In this document: one piece after another, positions 32,873 through 43,399 of the stretch
How the letters are laid out: every line of letters begins with the position of its first letter
Position numbering within the stretch: position 1 is the stretch's first letter
Notes under the pieces: generated by a model
Told to the model about the DNA's origin: nothing
The model's input: only the letters and a program-made list of their open reading frames with translations
The model's database searches: none
Position numbers and translations under genes: made by a program
Source: Phymatolithon calcareum
Taxonomy: Eukaryota; Rhodophyta; Florideophyceae; Hapalidiales
Assembly: GCA_977006965.1 (NCBI GenBank)
Contig: OZ345352.1
Span: 4,650,001 to 4,714,000 of the forward strand
Direction of reading: 5' to 3'
Length of the DNA stretch: 64,000 bases

Positions 32873-34020
32873 TCTCCGCGTCACCAATGAGTTGCCGTCC
32901 CATAGGAAGGGAGTGGGCATGTTTCGTGACTTGAAGAGAATCGGAAACGAACAGAAAGCGGGCGGAGTAGACGGCGGCGCAAGGGTTTGCGGGAAATATC
33001 GATCTCTCCAGCACATACACTTTACAGGAAATTATGTTTCATATTGCAAACTGTGAGTAGATGTGGAGAAGCATTTCGCCCTAATTGCTTTTCTTCCTAC
33101 GAACTAAAGCGCTCTTTGACGGAATCGTATCATAATTGGCCCATAGAGGCATTACTATGCGCAATACGTATTTCGCAGAACTGTCCCTCGTTTTCTTTGT
33201 CTTCGTTGTCAAAAGTATTTCCTCTGTGCTGCATGTAACAGGTGTTGCGCTATCTGTGCCCTTTCCATGAACGATTTCTCGAAACGAGCTCACTAAAACA
33301 GCAAAAATTTTAAGATCCGATTTCTCTGCCATGGAGGAGTGCAGTATAAAAATTGCAGCGTATCCTCGATTACGTCATCTGCCCCTACTGAATTATCAAG
33401 TTTGTCTTATGGAGCTCTTACGTTTATGACAAAATCTAGTCGCCTCAATATGGCTAAATCGGATAGAAACAGCGATTTCGCGAAAGTATTACAGTCGATA
33501 TCTCCGTAACTGTAACGAATTTCGTAAATGTTTTTCCAGAAAAGGCTTCCCCAGTGGACTATCTTCAGGATACAATCATGTCTGCAAAGTCTAGACCATT
33601 GTCTCCTTGAGAGATCGACGTCTAAAGGTCACTAGAGTTCTTTCGTTTCGCAAGAAACAGCTGCCCCGGCGAAGGGCACGGAACCATTCTTTGATAAGGC
33701 ACTGGGGTCAAAAAAGACCACTAAATTGACGCAACTTGCAGTAGTGCAGGGATACTGGAGGTTGGAGAAATCCGTGTAATGCGCACGATCCAGACAGCAA
33801 GGCAATACTAATTAATCTCAAACGTAAGATATAGGGGTTTGCTGGACCCAAAATTCTTCCGTAGGCGAAGCAATTGTAGTGCTGAGATCGATATTTCCCG
33901 CAACCCCGGGGTAAGTTTTCAAAGAATCAAAATTTTATGCCTTCGCAAAGAGACTTGCCATCGCTCCCAAGCATGAGATAAGACGCCCTTTTGATAATCG
34001 CCATTTGTAACTCTGCCTGA
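32873..34020. other. Spacer, nothing recognised
   Basis: Open frames at 32832-33332 on both strands are short and unassigned. No repeat shared with the rest of the window was noticed. Confidence 0.45.
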
Positions 34021-34025
34021 AAAGA

Positions 34026-34400
34026 TTGCTCCTCCTCACAAGAAAGGCTCTGAGAACCGCGAATACATGGGCAAGAGCAGTCAAGCGGCCTGCGCTTGGG
34101 GTGCTGCGGGGATTTCTTGAGCTCCCACCAACAGGTTCTGAGCTCGCGAACCCACTCCGAATAGATATTCGGTCATTCACCGACAGCGCAAGCGATGTCG
34201 TGCAGCGAATTACCATCATTAAGCACCTCATGCTTCAAAATATTTGGGACTTGATCGGTGTCCGCCTTTTCACCCGAAAATGGCGCAGTCCGCTCCTCAC
34301 GACTGACCGTGACAGGCTTATAATTGCTGCTCAGAGCAATGCCGCTCTCAACCATGTGCATATGCCCGGGGGCATAGTCAGTGGCATCGATTTCAAGTAG
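34026..34400 (+). CDS. Unknown frame upstream of the hAT remnant
   Basis: This 124-residue frame has a basic start and continues VLRGFLELPPTGSELANPLR and VQRITIIKHLMLQNIWDLIG. The composition is plausible for protein, but the minus strand is also open across most of it. It may be a piece of the hAT transposase or host sequence. Low confidence. Confidence 0.25.
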   Translation: MLLLTRKALRTANTWARAVKRPALGVLRGFLELPPTGSELANPLRIDIRSFTDSASDVVQRITIIKHLMLQNIWDLIGVRLFTRKWRSPLLTTDRDRLIIAAQSNAALNHVHMPGGIVSGIDFK

Positions 34401-34689
34401 TTGAAGTGACCTTGGCTGCAACTGCTGCTGAAATTTTTTTCGAAATCTGTACATTAGAAGCGCGCTGGTCAACTGGCGAAGGGATGATCCCGAAGTCCAC
34501 TCTTGGAAAGAAGCACTACTTTCCTCGCTCTTAACCGCCTGCGGAGAACGAAGCCGCTCTTCCGGAATCCCATTGCCATACGAATACATTTCTGATCGCA
34601 ACATGTCATTGATTCCACCGTCGCCTCCAACTCAACAGTACGATTAAGCAGATAGTGACCCAACTTCTCCACACTGTCAGTTTTCTCTC

Positions 34690-35423
34690 CAAAACCCAGC
34701 TTCTCTCCGATGACAAAATGTTCTCCGAAACCGAGCTTCTCTCCGACGCCCATCGTTCCTCCAGGACCACGCAATATGGTCGTAACTTTTAAAGAAGTCA
34801 CAGTGGAAGAGCAAAAGGAACAGAACGCCAAGAACCTGAGGAGAGCGCAATTTGTGTCAGTACTGCGCATCAAGCAGGAGAGCACAATAGGCAGAATCGT
34901 ATCTGAGTACTATGATAGTTATGATATGCAGCACAGTTCGCCACGACTAATAGTATGCCCGAAAGGTGCTGACTGCCGAGGCAATGGTGAAATCGCTTCC
35001 GAAAAAGGAAAGGGGTATACTAACCCGTACAGCTACAAGAAGATTTGCATATCTCGTGTATGAATTGTGTGTGACCCAGCATTCGAGTCTGGAGTTGTTA
35101 AGATACAGCGCGGTGAGTCCAATACTATGTAAAATGAAGAGAAAGATGCATGGAAGAAGCTCAGAGTGGAACAAGATGACGGTATTACAAGCTCCATCCG
35201 CGGATCGGGTGCAGGCCGGCTGTCGATGTCGGAAAGAATTGCCGTAAAAAAGCGCAAGCGTGCCGAGGTCCATCAGACTTATATAAATTGCGACGTTATT
35301 CTTGGATCAACTGCCGAGGTGGAGAGGCTTTTGTCGGTGGCGAAGAATATTTCGACAGACAATCGCAAGAGGATGCTGGGATTTTCGCCCCTGTGCAAGA
35401 CCCGACTCGAGCCAACTTTTTAG
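34690..35423 (+). mobile_element. hAT transposase remnant with N- and C-terminal parts only
   Basis: The frame 34710-35063 ends with EKGKGYTNPYSYKKICISRV, which has the GYTNPYSHLKxC pattern of the DNA-binding BED-like start of some hAT transposases (His replaced by Tyr). The frame 35166-35423 contains STAEVERLLSVAKNISTDNR, the hAT C-terminal dimerisation motif. The ~400-residue catalytic core between them is missing and the pieces are out of phase. The X element copy 1 begins immediately after the dimerisation motif. hAT-type MITEs at 12.1 and 63.2 kb show such transposases have been active in this genome. Confidence 0.7.
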
Positions 35424-35439
35424 GTAATTTTTCGACGGT

Positions 35440-35578
35440 CGGTTCAAGGTGACACATTTTTTTCCTTGCTCGCACACTTGCGCGCCTGGTACCGTTCGAA
35501 AGCTCTCTCCGCGCGCTTTCCAACGGTACCAAGAGCGCAACTGTGCGCGAACGAGAACATGGTGCGCCAGAACCAGTG
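35440..35578. repeat. H2 palindrome a
   Basis: Arms around cgcctggtaccgttcg and its near complement, with outer parts ggttc and gaacc. The stem is imperfect, about 60 bases per arm. It belongs to a four-member family with 35673, 52212 and 52481. Confidence 0.8.
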
Positions 35579-35672
35579 AAATGTCTCAAATATTATTAGA
35601 AAATAGGAATATAAATTTATGATGGCATAGCAGTTGTAAAATCTTATTTTATATATATTTTAGAGCACACGT

Positions 35673-35810
35673 CCCGGTTTTCGGCGCACTAACTTTCCGT
35701 TCGCGCAGACTTACGCGCTCAGTACCGTTCCGTTGGTCTCGATGAGAGCTTTCCAGAAGTACCGAACGCGTGATTCTGCGTGAACGGCAAGTTGGTGCGC
35801 CGAAATCGGG
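35673..35810. repeat. H2 palindrome b
   Basis: The left arm cggttttcggcgcactaact pairs with the right arm agttggtgcgccgaaatcg. Inside, cgcgcagacttacgcgctc pairs with its counterpart. About 65 bases per arm. Confidence 0.85.
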
Positions 35811-36428
35811 GGAAAAGGTCCAAAAATATATATAAAATAATTTAAATTGACATGTTACGGAGAAAAATGCAAGCCAATAATATCCTGGCATAGGGAATTT
35901 ATGCGTGCAAGGTAACAGTTGGTTCCGGCAATAGTATTTCGCCATAAGACGTATATGAGCAACTGTAAACTGTACTGAATTGTTATCTATTTTAATCTTT
36001 GGATTATAATTAATTTTTGATATTTATTGAACGTTATTAAAAAAGGTCGTTAATTATATGTAAACTATAACATTCTCTTGTTTTGCAATACACTGCGGAA
36101 TGTCTTGAAAACGAAATTCTCTAAGCTCAATTGCATGATGCAATATATCTCAGCTCGAAGGGAGGTCGCAATTGACCGTGAGTAACACGCATAGTGAGAG
36201 CCGAAAGTGGCAAGCGAAAGACAAGCGAAGGACGAAGTCGGTGAAGCAGGTTGATTAGGAGAAAGTAGATGAAACGGAAGAGAATTCGCTGGAACGTGAA
36301 ATGTAGAAAAACTCTGAGCTGTCAACTCATTCGGGCAATAAGTCAAGCACTGGGCTGTCGATAACACAGGAAATAAAATGCCGCATGAGATTGGAGAAAA
36401 AGCTTTCTGAGATACCGTTCACACTCTA

Positions 36429-36733
36429 CTAGACGAAGTGCAAAAGGAGAAGATGTGCACGGTGTTGTTGGACAGTGCGGGAAAGGAGAAAAAATATCGG
36501 CGGGGAAGGGACTGAGCAAGATATCTCTGAGATCGAGAATTTGGGAATATATGGATCAATTTGATGAGGCATATGAATCGAAACGTTTCAAAGAGGAGGC
36601 CATGAAAGGTTTGGCATCCTTAATGATGGAAACCGCAGAGACGTTGAGAGCACCTGTATTAAGAAGTCGGGTTGTGGCTGAAATGGAGTTACACAGAGTG
36701 CGGGAGCCACAGAAAGCTCAAGAAGAATGCTGA
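36429..36733 (+). pseudogene. Element X ORF fragment (copy 1)
   Basis: The frame reads SAKGEDVHGVVGQCGKGEKI at its start, then SRIWEYMDQFDEAYESKRF and EAMKGLASLMMETAETLRAP, and ends EPQKAQEEC. The DNA match to copy 2 (54135-54720) begins about 250 bases upstream, where both copies carry stops. High charge and predicted helix. Unrecognised. The frame stops at 36733, just before the palindrome array; copy 2 continues for about 50 residues more. Confidence 0.65.
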
Positions 36734-36784
36734 AATAAAATTTCCCTCTCATACTTGATATACGGAACGAGTCAACATGGCATG

Positions 36785-37548
36785 GTATGATACGCGTGGG
36801 CAGATGCTGCCCAGCTGGTATCATGCTTGGTATACGAATCAACATAGTATAGTTTAATACGCGTGGGCATATCATACTCGAGTCAGCGTGGCATTGTATA
36901 ATACGAGTGGCAGTAGCTGCCCAACTGGTATCATACTAGATATGAACAGAGAGTCGACTTGGCATTGTATGATACGAGTGGGCAGCAGCTGCCCAACTGG
37001 TATCATGCTGGATATAGACAAAGAGTCAACATGGCATTGAATAATATGATTCGGCAACTGCTGCCCAACTAGTATCATACTCGATATGGACAACGAACCA
37101 ACGTGGCACTGTATGATACGAGTGGGCAGCAGCTGCCCAATTGGTATCACAGGAAATATTGACAACGCGTGATCATGACTTTTTATCATACGCGTAGGCA
37201 GCAGCTGCCCAGTTGGGATCATAATAAATATTAACAAAGCATCTTCGTGACATTCTATGATACAATTGGGCAGCAGCTACCCCGCTGGTATCATACTATT
37301 TCTTTACAAAGTGATACGCGTGGGCATCAGCTGCCGAGATGGTATCACAGACAATGCGTCTTCGTGACATTGTATGATACGCGTGGGCAGCAGCTGTCTA
37401 GTTGGTATCATAATAAATATTGACAACGCTTCTCCGTGATATTCTATGATACACTTGGGCAGCAGCTGCCCAGCTTATATCATAGTAAATATTGACAAAG
37501 TCTCTCCGTCTCATTGTATAATACGCGTGGACAGCTGCTGCTCAGCTT
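36785..37548 (+). repeat. Array of 12 short palindromes, 45-78 bp apart
   Basis: Each unit is a dyad of the form TGATACGCGTGGGCAGC, A, GCTGCCC, then about five bases and GTATCA. Units start near 36785, 36850, 36895, 36967, 37041, 37106, 37177, 37255, 37310, 37372, 37445 and 37515. Spacers are partly conserved (gatattgacaa, then cgtgacattgta). Changes in one arm are sometimes matched in the other. Unit 2 lacks its centre. Confidence 0.9.
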
Positions 37549-37572
37549 TTCTCTTCCCTATATACTTCCCGC

Positions 37573-37902
37573 TTGCTCATCAGGAGACTTCATTCACATT
37601 TTAATGGAAAATTAGTCCACTGGCTCATCAGGCTCCAGAATTTGGGCCTTCTGCCATGTGCAGAGACGACTTCATTCATTTTTGCGAAAGAAAATTGCCA
37701 TGTAGAGCTGCGAGCGAACCGCATGGCATTTCTTCAGCACTTGAGAAGAAATGGACATACTCTTCCTGACGGCGAAGCGATGAGGCTCTGGCGTGCTGCT
37801 GATCGGTGCACCGAGCTGTTCCCGACGAGCTACTCACTTCACGTCGTCACAGGAGTATGGTGCGCAAGACAAGTATTTCGCGAAAGACAGATCAATGTCT
37901 GA
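37573..37902 (+). CDS. Unknown frame overlapping the start of the long ORF
   Basis: This 109-residue frame contains FIFAKENCHVELRANRMAFL and RNGHTLPDGEAMRLWRAADR. It overlaps the next ORF in another phase. A frame change around 37900-37970 may be needed to join it to the ORF starting at 37806. Not recognised. Confidence 0.35.
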   Translation: MLIRRLHSHFNGKLVHWLIRLQNLGLLPCAETTSFIFAKENCHVELRANRMAFLQHLRRNGHTLPDGEAMRLWRAADRCTELFPTSYSLHVVTGVWCARQVFRERQINV

Positions 37903-39302
37903 AAACTTTGCTGTGCCAAAGTTTGCCGCGCAAAAAATCTTCGAAAAATCTTTTTCTCATCGAAGATTCGGAGGCCGGCAACGATCGCCGGCGAGATGGT
38001 GATGCTGACATCAATGCTGCGGTTGGCAGATACGACCCTGCAGAAGTATCGCCGACTTATCTTCGGGCGGCAAGTGATCGCGAAAAGAGCGGCTTTGTCA
38101 GCCTCGCCAAGTGCCAAGAGCGCCTTGACGCCGTCGGCCTCTTTCTTGGCGAAGCATGGTTTCTCATTCGGCTAGTGGAAGCTGGGCGCGAGTCTGCTCT
38201 TGTGTCTTCGCAAACGGTTAAGCAGCTGTTTGTCGATGCGCGAGAGCTGTTCCGCAGGGTGGACAGCTTTCGGTCCACCTTGTTGGATATTAGCCCAGGC
38301 GGAACACTGGAGAAGAAGAAGCCGTTTCAGTTCCTTAACGACGACCAACGTGGGGATCGATCACTCGAGCGGTACGTTCGGAGCGCGGGTATGCTTGTTG
38401 TCATGGCTCTTCGCGTTCATCATGCCGGGATTTCGATGAGCGCTGCTTTTGTGGGCGCGCTCAATGACCTTGCAAGTGAAAATGGCACTGACGAAGAGAC
38501 TGTTTGCATGGAGGTGCACCGGGTGCTGTACAGAATTTTCTTCGACAGGAGCAGCGTCTCCGGAGGGTCTGTCAGGCTCTTCTCTTTCGCCGTGGCCGCC
38601 TGTGTGTTCGTTGCTTGTGCGAAGATGGACCGCGTGCACTTCAAGCAAGGACCTCAAGTTTCACCGGAAGTGACTGGCATTCTACACGCGGCGTCGTTCT
38701 GTGCTCTTCTGTAGATGCGAAAGTACAGTGACGGAGAGAGTGGTGAAGAGGTGGAAGCAGAGATGCAATCGGCAATGTGCACTGGGGCGAAAGTCGGATT
38801 GTCAGTCTTCGTGGACATGCGGTCGATCTGCGCCTCTGTTCGTGCAGAAGAGACGCCAGAGAATATGTTCGACAAATGTGGAGTTCACAGTCGGTGCGGT
38901 TTTATTGGAGGAATCGAGGTATCGGCCGACGATGTGAACGATGAGGACAGTGAGGACAATGTAGACGTTGGGAAACGTATTGTGCCTTCAGTCGGGCGTA
39001 CTGTGCGGTCAGTGCACAGGGACCTTCGGAAAGAAATCTTTGTTTATTTGCTGAAGGAGAAGATTGTGCCACCGAAGTTTCGAGAGGAGTGCTCATCGAC
39101 CTTGGACGAAGAGAGCAATATGGTGCCAGGGTACTGGTCTTTGGCTGACGTGCGGAACGGCGGGTTTTTTCGTCCGTGTAATATCTCATTGTCTAGCAAG
39201 ATGTTGCAGAAGAAAAATCACGGATCTGTAGCGTACTCTCTTTGTCATAAACAAAACCATTATCTAACACGTAAGTGTCATTTATGTTGTCCTAGACACT
39301 AG
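37806..39302 (+). pseudogene. Long unknown protein, one in-frame TAG
   Basis: Two consecutive frames (37806-38714 and 38715-39302) are in the same phase, separated only by TAG at 38712-38714, giving about 498 codons. The first ~55 residues may be in the wrong phase. Good protein-like sequence runs from about 37970: SLAKCQERLDAVGLFLGEAW, then PFQFLNDDQRGDRSLERYVR, then FSFAVAACVFVACAKMDRVH. After the stop an acidic linker and KEIFVYLLKEKIVPPKFREE follow. The helical pattern reminds me of regions preceding helicase domains in large eukaryotic element or subtelomeric proteins, but no helicase is present and I cannot assign it. It sits between element X copy 1 and the Crypton-like recombinase and may belong to either. 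Confidence 0.5.
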
Positions 39303-39329
39303 TAAATCAGTTTTTAACTGCTTGGACTC

Positions 39330-39975
39330 TGTGGTACTGTACCAGGCCGTATTGATTTCATTTTGAGTGCAGGGTTTGAAATTTCGTTTATGCAGTGCTA
39401 TTCGGGTGAGTAATACAAGGGTGGAATCCGAGGAAAATCGCATTTTGCAATTTTGAGGCACTAAGACAAAGCTATTGTCCAAGATCTCCATTACAATCTT
39501 TTTAGGACCCTGTAAATCATTTTCTAGTAACGGAGGAGCGGGGCAGCATTTAAAACGTCCTTGATTCGAATTCTCTTCCAACAAGCGCTCTCGTGAATTG
39601 AATGCGTTGTAGCGCACTATGGTTCTGGTACTGTGGAACCAATATTTCCATTTTGTTCCCTGTCTTGATTCTGAGTTTCGCTGTGATTAGGCCATGTCAT
39701 GAGTGCTTCCTGTTTTCATGCCGTGCGACTGCAACATGACATGTTTTCTGCAACGCGCTCTGTGAACCTGGAGCTTCCTCTCCTCGTATGATATAAAAAC
39801 ATTCCATAACTTACAATGATGTCCTGGACTGTAGTGGTTTCGTACTTGACTGCAGGGCTTCATATTAGTTTTAAGGAGTGCTACAAAGGCGTTGAATACA
39901 TAGCCGGAAGACGAGGAAGAAGACATTGTGAAATTCAGAGAAACAGGGTAAAAACTAGTGCAATAGATCTTAAGA
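39330..39975. repeat. R300 repeat copies plus a LINE-A scrap
   Basis: Diverged copies of the R300 repeat lie at about 39330-39515 (gtgcagggtttgaaattt, then cattttgcaattttgaggca) and 39830-39970 (gactgcagggcttcatatta, then attcagagaaacaggg). The stretch 39525-39605 (ggagcggggcagc, then ccttgattcgaattctcttc) matches the minus orientation of the LINE-A 3' region at 8530-8640. Confidence 0.65.
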
Positions 39976-40660
39976 GAGGTTTACTTCAGCGGAACTCATT
40001 GTAGATTTACAAATTGCCTATGCGTTTTATCCTTTGTTCTCGAATATCCTTTCATTTTACAGGATGTTCAACCTCATTGGCTGGCAAAATTTTAAGAAAC
40101 AGCAACCATGGATCTTCATGTTTTAATCTTGCATATATAGACGTGTATGCTGCGGACTCCTCGCTTATGCATCGAGGACATTCTGTTTGAGACAACTTGG
40201 GCTTCAGGAGACTTACGCTGAATGGAAGCACTGTACCGTATAATGTCTGTTATATGAATCGCAAATGTTGTTCATTACGTAATGGGGATGGATAGGAAGC
40301 AATAATTCTCTCGGAGAACGTACCAGGCCGTCAACTGTCTGCCGAGGCTTGACTAGCTAGAGCCCTTTTATTTACGTAGTATTGAACGTGAGCAGACATA
40401 AGCTTTGAACGTTTGAATAGAACGTTTATAGCTTTCCGATATTGGTATCTCACGCGAGTTAGGGCTGGGCCAACGGTCCAGTTCTGGTTAGCTTGTTCCG
40501 TTTCTTCACGAACCGGTCATACCAGTTTACGGACCGTGGAACAGTGACAGACCTAACAGAAACGGATCAGCAGTACGTATCGAGAGCACTGTCTTCAGTG
40601 GCGTGGGTGCCGATGATTATTGATACTGTCCTAAATCCTGATGTCTGCGTGTGTGTCAGA
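39976..40660. other. Spacer, one short frame
   Basis: The frame 40493-40681 (62 residues, RFFTNRSYQFTDRGTVTDLT) lies just upstream of the recombinase ORF and could be an upstream exon or chance. A caggtgagc string at 40661 resembles a splice donor. Otherwise nothing was recognised. Confidence 0.35.
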
Positions 40661-40667
40661 CAGGTGA

Positions 40668-42579
40668 GCGCTCGAGGATGAGAAAAATGGCTCAGGAAGG
40701 GTCGATAGCGACACCCGTGTGTCCCGTCTGAAGAAGAATGCAGATCATTTTATCCTCGGTGATTGCGATATGGATGAAGAGGATGACGGTGAGCCGCCGC
40801 TAAGTGCGGATAGCAACCTCAATCCTGAGAATGCCAGTGAAGAAAAAGGAATCGTTCCGACTCAGCCGCGCGATAAATGTCTCTATTCCACTGATGAAGA
40901 CGTCGACACCGAAAAACGGGGGCATGAAAGTGGCAAAGAAGTACTCTCTAATCATCACCTGTCTCGGCGTAAAGCCGATGATGAGAGTAGCTTTGATGAT
41001 CACAGTTATTTTCCGCAAGCTGATCGACCGGGCATTGCGTCAAGAACTACAAGCTTAGAGAACTTCGGATCCTCATCCTCTCTTCAAGATACCTTGAAAC
41101 GTCAACAAGAGACGCTGGAAGCCAAGGGAAAAGTAATCTCTCCTCATTCGTCATAAGCGAAGAAGAAAGAAGAAAAGGCGCTGACAATGCTTCAGCGTGC
41201 TGTTGCGGCCAAGACAGCGGAAGACAAATGGCAAGTCTACATTGACGCACTCCCAGAGATATTCTTCATTTCTAAGGAGGCTCGTTGCCTAGAGTCATCT
41301 CGCGTGCGAAAGGGAACAATTGCGTACCGCGGCCTTCTAATCAATGAGGAGAAGTGCGAAGACATGGCAGAGATTTATAAGCTCGGTTGGCAGACTAAGG
41401 TCGCTCTTGGGCAGTCAACATCCACACATGACCAGTTTTGCATCGATGTAGGCCAGTTTTGTCCTCTCGGTGTTCCTGCTGGCCTTGTCAAACCGAAAGA
41501 TCTTTGGAAGAAGGGTGAGGTGTTCAAGCTTATCTGCAGCATGGATGTTCTCAACGCCTTCCTGAACTACTTCCAAATGGGAAGCGCGGCTCGGACTGTT
41601 TTGTGCGAAGCAAATCATCTGAGCACCCTGGCACGGTTTTCTGACATCCCCTTTAAGAAGACTACAGGCGAATGGAGTCAGGAACGTGGATCCGTGGCCG
41701 CTGTCAATGAGTTTGTTCGCGGGGTTTTACGGGTGAACAAAAGCGAGTCTCGCCGCCAAGCTTTTCTTCTACAGCGCGCGGAGGAGAGAGTTCTCACAGG
41801 AAAATTTATTCTTCCTAATGACTTTGTGAGATTTCGGACTTCAGCGAGGGACACATGCGATAGACTGATGAATCATGTCTTGAGCCAGATTGCATCAAGC
41901 AAACGATCTTCGGCTCTGAAGAGCGACCCATTCCTCCAGAAATGGACCATCCATTTTCTTTGCCTACTCATGTTCTACGGTTGCGGACAGCGGCCGCAGG
42001 TCTTCACACTGGTCGATTCACCAGAAGTAGTAGAGATTGACGATCATAAGCGCCAATACCGTGAGGAAAAGTGCTTTTAAATCAAGCTCAGCAACGAAAA
42101 CCGGGAACGGAGCCGAAATCTTCCGAATGTACTCCTGCCTAAGAAAGTGCTGAACTTTGTGAAGTTCCATATCGACCGCATGTTACCTGCGCTGTACGAC
42201 AAGTTTTGTATTCCAGACGACGATCCCAGGCCCCGGTTTCTTCTTCTGAATATGCGAAGCGGAGAGCTCATTGCCTCGTGCAGCGTTTCGGCAACGCTTC
42301 TTCAATGGATTAAGAATCAAGATCCAGAGTTTGGTAACGTCAGTGCCATGACCCTACGTGCAAGCTTTGCAACAATGATGGTAACGAAGCATCACAGCCG
42401 GACAATGCTTCCTCACCTTTCTGAAGACCAGTTCATAAACTAGCTTTCGAAGTTGATGAACACATCCGAAGAGCAGCTAAGGAATACATATGTCGCGAGC
42501 GCGCATCGAGACTTCACGATGTGTGCAAAACTTGTTGCTGCAAGTATTGCGACTGATGAGGAAGAAGAACGTGACTCGG
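40668..42579 (+). pseudogene. Crypton-like tyrosine recombinase with three in-frame stops
   Basis: A single phase runs for about 630 codons, broken only by TAA (41154-41156), TAA (42078-42080) and TAG (42441-42443). The first ~150 residues are acidic and low complexity. From 41187 on: an N-terminal helical region; FLCLLMFYGCGQRPQVFTLV, with the first catalytic arginine (R269 counted from 41187); VSAMTLRASFATMMVTKH, the box II arginine (codon 42357-42359) with M at the usual histidine position; and EEQLRNTYVAS, the nucleophilic tyrosine (codon 42489-42491). This set is typical of Crypton DNA transposons, which move by recombination without RNA. No frameshift has accumulated, so inactivation is probably recent. 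No retroelement domain lies beside it, which argues against DIRS or Ngaro origin. Confidence 0.75.
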
Positions 42580-43395
42580 ACTAAGAGGTGTAGAGGGATA
42601 CCACTTCGTATTTTCTTGTTTCTAAATACGGTCCTGTACATGATCAATACCTCTAGTCTCTTCTTTCGATGAGTTTTGGTGCTAGAAACTGTCTCCGTTA
42701 TGCTTCATGTTCCTTTGAATTAAACTTCCTTCCTTCAATGATACTATGATTTTTTGCATCACCAAAATTCTCTTCCAGCCGAGTAGAATCTAGGAGAAGA
42801 GAATATTCCTGCGGCCATTTCCGACAGAGCGCCCTTTTGACGGCTCAAACGGTAAGCGAGAAATGCCCAGTGCCGTAGAACGCAAATTCTACGGGGTATG
42901 GGTTAGCGTCTTATCATGTGCGGACAAATATTATCAGCATACACTGATCGCAAAGTCAGCATTTAATTTTATGTGCAATTTTTAATGGACGCTGTACGAT
43001 GGGCATAAGACCTTTCCGACAATACCAGCTCACACGTGCGTCTGGAAAATTGTTCTTCTGTGCAGTTTTTTCAGATTCAATGAAAACGTCCTGCCAGTGA
43101 ACTGGGAGTGAAAATTGCGGGGAATAGCTTTGTGTGCGGATCGCCGTCCACCGAATTCACCAGACCTTAAGAGAATGCCTCCTCCACTCCTTGAAGAAGT
43201 TGAACACCTGTACCTGACAGGCATTTCGCAGGAGCATCCATCCAACAAAAGGAAAAAGTAATAATTCTACAAAACGTTTCTCTCCAAAGACTGATCATTT
43301 CTAAAATTTCAGAATGTAAGTACATATTGACTGGAAAAATTGATCGCAAGGCGACTGTGCGTCTCCAAGGATACGTTTTAAAAATGCACGAAACC
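42580..43395. other. Spacer, nothing recognised
   Basis: This may contain the right end of the Crypton-like element, but no boundary repeat was identified. Confidence 0.4.
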
Positions 43396-43399
43396 AGCA

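Larger units (their letters stand above)
35440..37548 (+). mobile_element. Element X, copy 1 (internally deleted)
   Basis: The order of modules is: two ~140-bp palindromes (35440-35578 and 35673-35810); an AT-rich segment with ttgaacgttattaaaaaagg and gtcgttaa; a short degenerate coding region (36175-36740); and a 12-unit array of short palindromes (36785-37548). The same modules occur in the same order at 52.2-55.1 kb. Relative to that copy about 1.2 kb is missing near 36160. I know of no described transposon class with this layout. Terminal inverted repeats of the kind flanking copy 2 were not seen here. Confidence 0.7.

Noticed and set aside
36785-37548. CRISPR-like array of regular repeats
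   Set aside because: Each repeat is itself a palindrome, units are diverged, spacers are related to each other, spacing is uneven and no cas genes are present. The context is eukaryotic.
40719-42579. Alternative genetic code reading stops as sense codons
   Set aside because: The 526-residue gene and the intact LINE-A frame use normal stops and no internal ones. Isolated stops occur only in element relics.
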